Assembly (NCBI GenBank): GCA_005884155.1
Contig: VAXD01000009.1
Location: 1-12,064 of the forward strand
Reading direction: 5' to 3'
Origin: Actinomycetota bacterium
GTDB lineage: Bacteria > Actinomycetota > Thermoleophilia > Gaiellales > Gaiellaceae
DNA: 12,064 nucleotides
Positions 6,676-12,064 of this stretch are shown here, piece after piece (the first letter of the stretch is position 1; the number at the start of each line of letters is the position of its first letter). Position numbers and translations under genes: made by a program. The notes under the pieces were generated by a model. That model searched no databases. It had not been told where the DNA came from and saw only the letters and a list, made by a program, of their open reading frames with translations.

Positions 6676-7737
6676 ATGCAGGTAGATCTCCGCAGCTCCT
6701 GGTGGATCCGTGACGTCGAGATCCCCACGCGCCTCGTGCTCGCCCCGATGGCAGGTGTCAGCGTGCAGGCCTTTCGCCGTCAGGGACGGCGCTACGGCGC
6801 CGGCCTCGTCTGCTCGGAGATGGTCAGCTGCGCCGGCTTGCACCATGGGAACGAGAAGACCCTCGGGTATCTGCGAATCGCCTCCGACGAGCGGCCCTTG
6901 GCAGTTCAGATCTTTGGCTCGGAGCCGGAGGTGATGGCCGAAGCGGCGAGGATGGTCGAGGACGCCGGCGCCGATCTCGTCGACGTCAACTTCGGCTGCC
7001 CTGTCAAGAAGGTGACGAAGACCGGGGCCGGGGCGACGCTCTTGGAGGATCCGGCGCGGGCGTGCGCGGTCGTGGCCGCGGTGGCCAAGGCCGTCGACGT
7101 GCCCGTGACCGTGAAGATGCGCCGCGGGATCGAGAACGGCTCGCGCTCCTGCTTGGAGCTCGGGCCGCGGCTGGTCGAAGCAGGCGCGGCGTCGCTGACG
7201 CTGCATCCGCGCTCGGCGCGGCAGATGTACACGGGCGAGGCCGATCACGCGCTGACCGCGGAGCTCGTGTCTCTCGTCGACGTGCCGGTGATCGCGTCCG
7301 GCGACGTGACCTCCCGCCCGCGGGCGCAGGCGATCCTCGCGACGACCGGCGCGGCCGCCGTGATGGTCGGCCGTGCGGCGCAAGGAAACCCGTGGGCGCT
7401 GCGCGAGATCGTCGATGGCGACAGCGACGAGCCGTCACGTGAAGAGGTCGTCGCGGAGCTCGTGCTGTTCATCCGCGAGACCGCGCGAGAGCTCGGCGAG
7501 CGCCGGGCGACCGGCTTCCTGAAGAAGTTCTACGGCTGGTATCTCAGCCGGGGCCGCTTCCCGCGCCCGTTTAAGCAGGAGCTGGTGCAGCTCGAGTCGC
7601 TGGACGAGGTCGAGCAGCGCCTGTTCGCCGCGGCCCCGGGCGCCGTGGAGGCGCTGGAGCACCTGGAAGCCGAGCTTCCGAGCGGTGAGGATGACGTCAT
7701 CCTCGACCTGCCGATCTCGATCTACGGCGGCGGCTGA
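6676..7737 (+). CDS. dusB: tRNA-dihydrouridine synthase B
   Basis: FMN-dependent enzyme that reduces uridine to dihydrouridine in the D-loop of tRNAs. Seen in 353 residues: TIM-barrel start RLVLAPMAGV (19-28), CSEMVSCAGL (46-55), VQIFGSEPE (78-85), the signature VNFGCPVKKVTKTGAGA (104-120) with catalytic Cys108, KMRRG (147-151) with FMN-binding Lys147, LHPRS (176-180), VIASGDV and MVGRAAQGNPW (230-240). The C-terminal helical tRNA-binding domain contains KKFYGWYL. NFGCPVKKV favours DusB over DusA/DusC. ATG at 6676 has no clear ribosome binding site. A TACCAT at 6660-6665 might be the -10 of a near-leaderless transcript, but no good -35 is seen. It is divergent from greA and followed without spacing by an acyltransferase gene. 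Confidence 0.93.
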   Translation: MQVDLRSSWWIRDVEIPTRLVLAPMAGVSVQAFRRQGRRYGAGLVCSEMVSCAGLHHGNEKTLGYLRIASDERPLAVQIFGSEPEVMAEAARMVEDAGADLVDVNFGCPVKKVTKTGAGATLLEDPARACAVVAAVAKAVDVPVTVKMRRGIENGSRSCLELGPRLVEAGAASLTLHPRSARQMYTGEADHALTAELVSLVDVPVIASGDVTSRPRAQAILATTGAAAVMVGRAAQGNPWALREIVDGDSDEPSREEVVAELVLFIRETARELGERRATGFLKKFYGWYLSRGRFPRPFKQELVQLESLDEVEQRLFAAAPGAVEALEHLEAELPSGEDDVILDLPISIYGGG

Positions 7738-8229
7738 GTGGCCGCGGAACCGGCGAACGACGCGCCGTACCGGTTGATCGACGACGTCACGTTCGGAGAG
7801 GGCGTGGTCGTCTCCCCCTTCACCAACCTCTACGGCTGCCGCATCGGGGACGAGACGCGCGTCGGGCCATACGTCGAGATCCAACGCGGCGTCGTCATCG
7901 GGGCGCGCTGCAAGATCCAGAGCCACGCCTTCATCTGCAGCGGCGTCGAGCTCGAGGACGAGGTCTTCGTCGGACACGGCACGCTGTTCATCAACGACAA
8001 GCTCCCGCGCGCGACGACCGACTCGGGCGCCCTGAAAGGCGAACCCGACTGGGAGCTTCAGCGAACCGTCGTCGAGCGCTCCGCAGCCCTCGGGTCGGGA
8101 GTAGTGGTCCTCGGTGGAGTGCGGATCGGTGCCGGCGCGCTCGTGGGCGCGGGAGCGGTCGTGACGAACGATGTTGCTGCAGGGGAGACCGTGATGGGCG
8201 TGCCTGCGCGCGCGAGCGCCGACCGCTGA
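7738..8229 (+). CDS. Left-handed beta-helix N-acyltransferase (WbpD/WlbB-like sugar acetyltransferase)
   Basis: Hexapeptide-repeat acyltransferase, 163 residues, expected to work as a trimer and transfer an acyl group from acyl-CoA to an amino sugar nucleotide. Seen: repeated [LIV]-G-x4 turns (CRIGDETRVGPYVEIQRGVVIGARCKIQSHAFI; residues 34-66), EDEVFVGHGTLFINDKLPRAT (73-92) with N86 matching the catalytic-loop position of the WlbB group, then ALGSGVVVLGGVRIGAGALVGAGAVV and the C-terminal VMGVPAR (152-158), the acyl-CoA end motif. The GTG start directly abuts the dusB TGA (TGAGTG), which suggests translational coupling. The N-terminal 15 residues are not family-like. Substrate is inferred only from similarity to UDP-3-amino-glucuronate N-acetyltransferases. 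It fits the sugar-modifying genes on both sides. Confidence 0.8.
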   Translation: MAAEPANDAPYRLIDDVTFGEGVVVSPFTNLYGCRIGDETRVGPYVEIQRGVVIGARCKIQSHAFICSGVELEDEVFVGHGTLFINDKLPRATTDSGALKGEPDWELQRTVVERSAALGSGVVVLGGVRIGAGALVGAGAVVTNDVAAGETVMGVPARASADR

Positions 8230-8328
8230 TGAGCGGGGCTCGCTGGAGGAAGACAGCGCAAACGAATCTCGTGTGCGAGTCGATCTCATCTCTTCCGGGA
8301 CGCTGCCCGAGCCGCGAGAATCGCATTC

Positions 8329-9819
8329 ATGGCAGAAAAGCTGTCGCCGCTCGAGCTCATTCATCCGGACGGCTTCGCGCGCACCGTGTCAGTGCTCGGG
8401 TCGGGTTGTCCAACTAGACTACGTCCGGAAAGACCTGCGCCGGGCGTGGATGCCCGTTCTGAGCTCGTCGTCCTAGCGCCGACTCCCCCCGAGCTGAAAT
8501 CGCACGACTGGCTCGACAAAGCAACGGACGCCGCCGTCGAAGGGCTTGCCGAAGACGGCGTGCTGTATGTCTTGGCACCGAGGCGGTCGCGATCCCGGAT
8601 CGCACGCAGACTCTCGAAACACGGACTCGAGATCCAGTTGACGCTTCTCCACGACCCCGATGTCGAGGCGAGCCGCTATCTAGTTCCGCTCTCACTCTCA
8701 ACAGGTAGCTATGCCTTTACGAACCTGATTCCGACCAGGCGAGGCCGTCGACGGCTCGCGTTGCTTACCTTGGCCGTCCCCCTCGGGCCGCGGTTTCTAG
8801 CCCGGACACTCCGCTCGGTGGGATTCGTGGCCCGCGCGCCTGGCGCGCGCCCGCTCTTCGATTGGGCCTTCAGACTCGACGGGTGCCGTCAGGATGCACA
8901 TTTGGCCGTCATAACAACGAGCTGGCGCGGACCGATCGGTTCGCTGGTGCTCCTACGATTTGGCGATCGTGCTCGATATCCGACGGCCGTGGCGAAGATC
9001 TCCCCCGTCGCGCCGAGCCGCGGGGCTCTCGACGAGGAGGCAACGGTTCTTCGGCGGATCGGTGCGGCTGCGCAACAAGCGGGCGCCGACGTGCCCGAGC
9101 CCATCGTCGTGGGGCGGTTGGACAGCCGGCCCCTAATGCTTCAGACCGTAGTTGGTGGTCGTTCTGCAGCCGCGATCCTCGGCGATTTTCCCGATAGGCA
9201 CGACCACGTCGCGGAAAAACTCATCGACTGGATCGAGCGCTGGAACGTTGAAACCCGCACTGTCAGCCCACTGACCGGCGAGCGGCTCGAGCACGAAGTC
9301 CAGAGTTCGGCGAGACGGCTTGCCCCGCTTCTGGAGCACGGAGACGCCTACTCCGCACGGCTCGAGCAGCTTTGCGACGAGGTCCTCGGCCTCCCGTCTC
9401 CGTTCGTCGCGAGGCACAACGACCTGACGATGGTCAACATCTTCATCTCCGCGTCCGGCCGTTTGGGCGTCGTCGATTGGGAGGCCGCGCGCGAGAGTGG
9501 CTTGCCGCTCGTCGATTTTTACTACGCGATCGTGGATGCAACGGCTGCGACAACGCGCTATAGGGACCGGCGACAAGCATTCCTCTCGTGCTTCGCCGAG
9601 AACGGCGAGCGCGCCCGCACAACTCGTCGGTTTGAGCAACGACTCATCAGCTCTCTCGGCATCGTTACGCCGGTGGCCGAACTCTGTTTCCATGCATGCT
9701 GGCTGCAGTACGCACTCCACGAGGTTCGTCATGTCCCGAGCTCCGAGGGACAGGCATTTCTCGAGATCTTGCGATCAGTCGCAGGCGACGATTTGAGGGA
9801 GCCTCAATCCGCGCCATGA
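8329..9819 (+). CDS. Two-domain protein: unassigned N-terminal domain plus aminoglycoside-phosphotransferase-fold kinase
   Basis: 496 residues. The C-terminal half (about 200-490) has an APH/choline-kinase-like fold: AVAKI (K223, nucleotide-binding Lys), DEEATVLRRIG (helix-C Glu), catalytic loop HNDLTMVN (363-370, D365 and N370), and VVDWEAA (D383, metal-binding DFG equivalent). It probably phosphorylates a sugar, alcohol or other small molecule. True antibiotic resistance is not indicated. The N-terminal 200 residues include LAEDGVLYVLAPRRSRSRIARRL and a RYLVPLSLSTGSYAFTNLIP segment, reminiscent of a degenerate methyltransferase-like domain, but I cannot assign it. ATG at 8329 has weak upstream purines (GAGAATCGC). 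The 99-base gap before it holds no clear signal. It converges on the glycosyltransferase gene with a 16-base overlap. Context suggests a role in glycan or lipid-linked sugar synthesis. Confidence 0.7.
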   Translation: MAEKLSPLELIHPDGFARTVSVLGSGCPTRLRPERPAPGVDARSELVVLAPTPPELKSHDWLDKATDAAVEGLAEDGVLYVLAPRRSRSRIARRLSKHGLEIQLTLLHDPDVEASRYLVPLSLSTGSYAFTNLIPTRRGRRRLALLTLAVPLGPRFLARTLRSVGFVARAPGARPLFDWAFRLDGCRQDAHLAVITTSWRGPIGSLVLLRFGDRARYPTAVAKISPVAPSRGALDEEATVLRRIGAAAQQAGADVPEPIVVGRLDSRPLMLQTVVGGRSAAAILGDFPDRHDHVAEKLIDWIERWNVETRTVSPLTGERLEHEVQSSARRLAPLLEHGDAYSARLEQLCDEVLGLPSPFVARHNDLTMVNIFISASGRLGVVDWEAARESGLPLVDFYYAIVDATAATTRYRDRRQAFLSCFAENGERARTTRRFEQRLISSLGIVTPVAELCFHACWLQYALHEVRHVPSSEGQAFLEILRSVAGDDLREPQSAP

Positions 9820-10754
9820 TGGTCGTGGCGCGGACGGAGAAGACGCTCCGTCAGGAGCCACTGAACCACCGCTGACAGGATCCCGGCAACGAAGATCGCG
9901 TTCGACGCCGCATGCCTGCGATCGCCCACCAGTTGGCGGACGATGCTGGAGCACCGGCTCAACACGTCGCGACTCAAGCGCCTCAGCATGTAAGGGTCTC
10001 GTACGCTCAGGTGCTTTGCATAGAAGGCGCCCTGTCCACGGGCGTATCGCCACTGGAGCCCGAAGAAGTCATCCTCGCTCCGCCACGCGCGGTGGAAGAG
10101 GACCGCCCGCGGGTCGTAGACGATTCGGTAGCCGGCCACCAGTAGTCGAAAGCAGAAGTCATTGTCCTCGGCACCCGGGAAACGTCGTGTGCCGGCGCCG
10201 AGACGCTCGTCGAAAAAACCGACGTCATCGAACGCATCACGAGCCAACACCATGTTGTTCGGATACAGCACTTCCTGCGAAATACGACCTTCGAATACAG
10301 CACTCTCCTCATCCGTCTTGAGCGAGGGCGCGAAGCCGCCAGGGATCTCGGGAGTGCTCGGGCGCACCTGGCCCGTCACAACGGCACGTGTCCCCGACTC
10401 GCGCAGACTCGAGACGAGAGCTTGGAACCACGTCGGGGTCGCGAGCATGTCGTCATCGACAAAGACGAGGATGCGGTGTCTCGCGGTCCGGACGCCTTCG
10501 TTCCGAGCCGCACTGAGCCCGCGCGACCGTGTGGGGGAGTAACGGATCTCGCATGGACGGGCGTGCGGAGCCCTCGCGAAGGCCATGAGGTCGGCGTCGG
10601 CGCCGTCGCTCTGATCGACTACGACGATTTCGTCGGGGACCTCGTTGCCGGCCAGAACCGACTCGACCAGCTTTTGAGCAAACCCTTTGCGGTTGCGCGT
10701 GCAGACAATGAGTGAAACCCGTGCATCAGGTGCGATCTCGTTCGCGTTATGCAT
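9804..10754 (-). CDS. Family 2 glycosyltransferase
   Basis: Transfers a sugar from a nucleotide donor to a growing glycan at the inner membrane face. Seen in 316 residues: N-terminal beta strand SLIVCTRNR (14-22), VVVDQSDG (44-51), LSAARNEGV (80-88), metal-binding VDDDM (99-103), a PNNMVLARDAF loop (165-174), GAEDNDFCFRL (194-204) with the catalytic-base acidic cluster, and FHRAW (220-224). A hydrophobic segment near residues 284-301 could anchor the protein to the membrane. The ATG at 10752-10754 overlaps the stop of the upstream deacetylase by 8 bases (ATGCATAA), indicating translational coupling. The 3' end overlaps the convergent kinase-like gene by 16 bases. Donor and acceptor are unknown. 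Confidence 0.92.
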   Translation of the reverse strand: MHNANEIAPDARVSLIVCTRNRKGFAQKLVESVLAGNEVPDEIVVVDQSDGADADLMAFARAPHARPCEIRYSPTRSRGLSAARNEGVRTARHRILVFVDDDMLATPTWFQALVSSLRESGTRAVVTGQVRPSTPEIPGGFAPSLKTDEESAVFEGRISQEVLYPNNMVLARDAFDDVGFFDERLGAGTRRFPGAEDNDFCFRLLVAGYRIVYDPRAVLFHRAWRSEDDFFGLQWRYARGQGAFYAKHLSVRDPYMLRRLSRDVLSRCSSIVRQLVGDRRHAASNAIFVAGILSAVVQWLLTERLLRPRHDHHGAD

Positions 10755-11703
10755 GGAGAAACCGCCGAATCCGGTCGAGCAAGTCTTCCGCCTGCCAGTT
10801 GTAGACGGTCACTCGCGGAAGCGCCCAGCGCGTCGCGTCGGCCGCCACTGCCGCCTGGACCGTCGAGCACGCAGCCCGGTAGCCCGCTGCACGGACAGCT
10901 TCTATCGACGCGGTGTCGAAGTCTTGAGCGCGTCCAAACGGGTATGAGAAGAAGTCGACCCTCCGTTCGAGCAACTGCCCCAGAAATCGCTTCGACCCTT
11001 CTATCTCGGCGACGCGTTCCTCGTCAGAGAGCGAGCTGAGTTCCCTATGGGTCATCGTGTGAGCGCCGACTGTGACGTCCGGCGCCGATGCAAGCCGCCG
11101 CAGCTCATCTGGAGTTAGCGGCCGACCCTCCGTCGCCGCTGGCACGTCAGATACGAGGTCGGCCGCGATTCCGTGGAGCACGCGTCGGCGTTCCGGCCCC
11201 TCGAGGGGCCGTAGGAGGCGATGCAGCTCCAGACAGGCTCGAATCCGGCGGTCATGACTTTTGAGCGAGAACGAGCGGGCGCGGCCTCGGATGTTGACGA
11301 CGAGGTGGGCTTTGCGGTCCGGGGCTCCGACGACGAGGGTTGCCAGTTCGTCCCACCAGAAGAGCTCGCCCTTCGAAAGCGGCTCACCGGTGACGAACAC
11401 GGTGAAAGGAACGCCGATGGCGGAGGCGATCGGTTCGGCGACCTCGAGATTGTCGGCGTATCCGTCGTCGAACGTGACCACGACGCACGGTTTCTCGTCG
11501 GTCGTTCTCTCTTCGAGAGCTCCAGCGAGAGCTCCCAGCGTGGAGATCGGATATGACGCGCTGACGGCCTCCAGCTGAGCCTCGAACCGCTCCGGATGGA
11601 CACAAATGCGAAAAGGATCGAGCTCAGCCTTCGCCACGCGGTGGTAGAGGAGGATGACGGCCCGTGCCGCCGGGCGTCGCGGACTGGTCGATCTACGGCG
11701 CAC
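10747..11703 (-). CDS. CE4 polysaccharide deacetylase
   Basis: Metal-dependent hydrolase removing N- or O-acetyl groups from a glycan. Seen in 318 residues: AVILLYHRV (15-23), typical of the start of the domain; motif 1 VTFDDGYADN (76-85) with D79/D80; an insert of about 100 residues carrying LFWWDEL; motif 2 VGAHTMTHREL (212-222) with metal ligands H215 and H219; and motif 3 FSYPFG (252-257). The FWWDEL insert and the YHRV start are frequent in deacetylases from exopolysaccharide clusters. There is no signal peptide or clear membrane helix. GTG at 11701-11703 was taken as start (MRRRSTSPRRPAARAV); there is no strong ribosome binding site and the first 13 residues are basic. It lies 42 bases after the upstream gene and overlaps the glycosyltransferase start by 8 bases, so the three genes probably form an operon. 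Confidence 0.92.
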   Translation of the reverse strand: MRRRSTSPRRPAARAVILLYHRVAKAELDPFRICVHPERFEAQLEAVSASYPISTLGALAGALEERTTDEKPCVVVTFDDGYADNLEVAEPIASAIGVPFTVFVTGEPLSKGELFWWDELATLVVGAPDRKAHLVVNIRGRARSFSLKSHDRRIRACLELHRLLRPLEGPERRRVLHGIAADLVSDVPAATEGRPLTPDELRRLASAPDVTVGAHTMTHRELSSLSDEERVAEIEGSKRFLGQLLERRVDFFSYPFGRAQDFDTASIEAVRAAGYRAACSTVQAAVAADATRWALPRVTVYNWQAEDLLDRIRRFLHA

Positions 11704-11745
11704 GCTCGTGCTAAGCGGGAAGGTGCAAGGGGCGTGTCCTGGCGT

Positions 11746-12064
11746 TCAACGAGTTGCCCGCGCAGACTGGCGGCCGCCGAGTCTTTTGATGAGGTTCTGT
11801 GCGCGTCCCGGACGACCTCCCGTACCAGCAGCCGTCGGTCTGGCGTGCGAGTAAGAGTTGAGGCGCAGATACTCGGCGAGCGTCGCCTCGGCCCGGACCG
11901 GATCGCGGACCGCCTCAGCCGAGACGGCAGCTTCTCGAGCAAGTTCCTCAAGCGCCGGTTGATAGACGTCGAGCTCTGGACGGCGCCGGAGCAGGGCGTG
12001 GTTGAGAAGAGCGAAGAACGCGTCGGGCGCCGCCGGCACGAATGCGCCGTTCCCGTCACGAACG
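11746..12064 (-). CDS. Unidentified protein, C-terminal part (open at right edge)
   Basis: The frame is open to the end of the window, so the true start lies beyond 12064; an internal GTG at 12037-12039 is probably not the start. The visible 105 or so residues include RDGNGAFVPAAPDAFFALLNHALL, RRRPELDVYQPALEELAREAA, DPVRAEATLAEYLRLNSYSHARP and a basic, Gly/Arg-rich tail ending SARATR. It looks helical and soluble, with no membrane segment. I do not recognise the family. Its position upstream of a deacetylase and a glycosyltransferase on the same strand (42-base gap) suggests a polysaccharide-related function. The stop is TGA at 11746-11748. Confidence 0.7.
   Translation of the reverse strand, partial: VRDGNGAFVPAAPDAFFALLNHALLRRRPELDVYQPALEELAREAAVSAEAVRDPVRAEATLAEYLRLNSYSHARPTAAGTGGRPGRAQNLIKRLGGRQSARATR

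Noticed and set aside
8229..8417. 62-codon plus-strand frame starting in ATGA overlap with the acyltransferase stop
   Set aside because: It overlaps the start of the kinase-like gene in another frame, and the product is Arg/Ser-rich without features.
8329..9819. Aminoglycoside resistance gene
   Set aside because: The kinase fold is shared by many small-molecule kinases; the long N-terminal domain and the glycan neighbourhood argue against a resistance enzyme.

Overview
This is a GC-rich chromosomal window, most likely from an actinomycete. The evidence is clpC and lysS in close proximity (as in mycobacteria), GTG/TTG starts, and strong G/C bias at third codon positions. The style is compatible with Thermoleophilia/Gaiellales, but that narrower placement is inference. 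Housekeeping genes (clpC, lysS, greA, dusB) are interleaved with sugar and cell-surface polysaccharide genes. I see no rRNA, tRNA, transposase, integrase or CRISPR array.

Left part (1-3421). The N-terminal 433 codons of clpC run leftward off the window. A non-coding gap follows, then a 52-residue predicted membrane protein (1457-1615) and a strong hairpin (1625-1666). Next on the plus strand are an NAD-dependent nucleotide-sugar epimerase/dehydratase (1823-2830) and, in the same frame directly after its TGA, a low-molecular-weight protein tyrosine phosphatase domain that has no recognisable start codon.

Middle (3418-6675). On the minus strand the transcription order is greA, lysS, then a CE4-like polysaccharide deacetylase whose stop shares a palindromic CTAG with the phosphatase stop. 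greA has a convincing promoter (TTGACG-N18-TAACAT). Its short leader is almost entirely an intrinsic-terminator-like hairpin plus U-run, placed just before the ribosome binding site. The greA-lysS gap contains two strong hairpins, one overlapping the greA stop. A perfect 14-bp inverted repeat (4478-4491/4628-4641) brackets the lysS-deacetylase junction.

Right part (6676-12064). dusB is divergent from greA and is followed with zero spacing by a left-handed beta-helix sugar N-acyltransferase. A two-domain protein with an aminoglycoside-phosphotransferase-type kinase fold comes next. It converges with a minus-strand operon that reads, in transcription order: an unidentified protein entering from the right edge, a CE4 polysaccharide deacetylase, and a family 2 glycosyltransferase that overlaps the deacetylase by 8 bases.

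Taken together, the epimerase, phosphatase, two deacetylases, acyltransferase, kinase-like protein and glycosyltransferase fit synthesis and modification of an exopolysaccharide or glycan, wrapped around a core translation/transcription/proteostasis cluster. The most interesting signals are the greA leader attenuator, the phosphatase lacking a start codon, and the RNA-structure-prone lysS-deacetylase junction.
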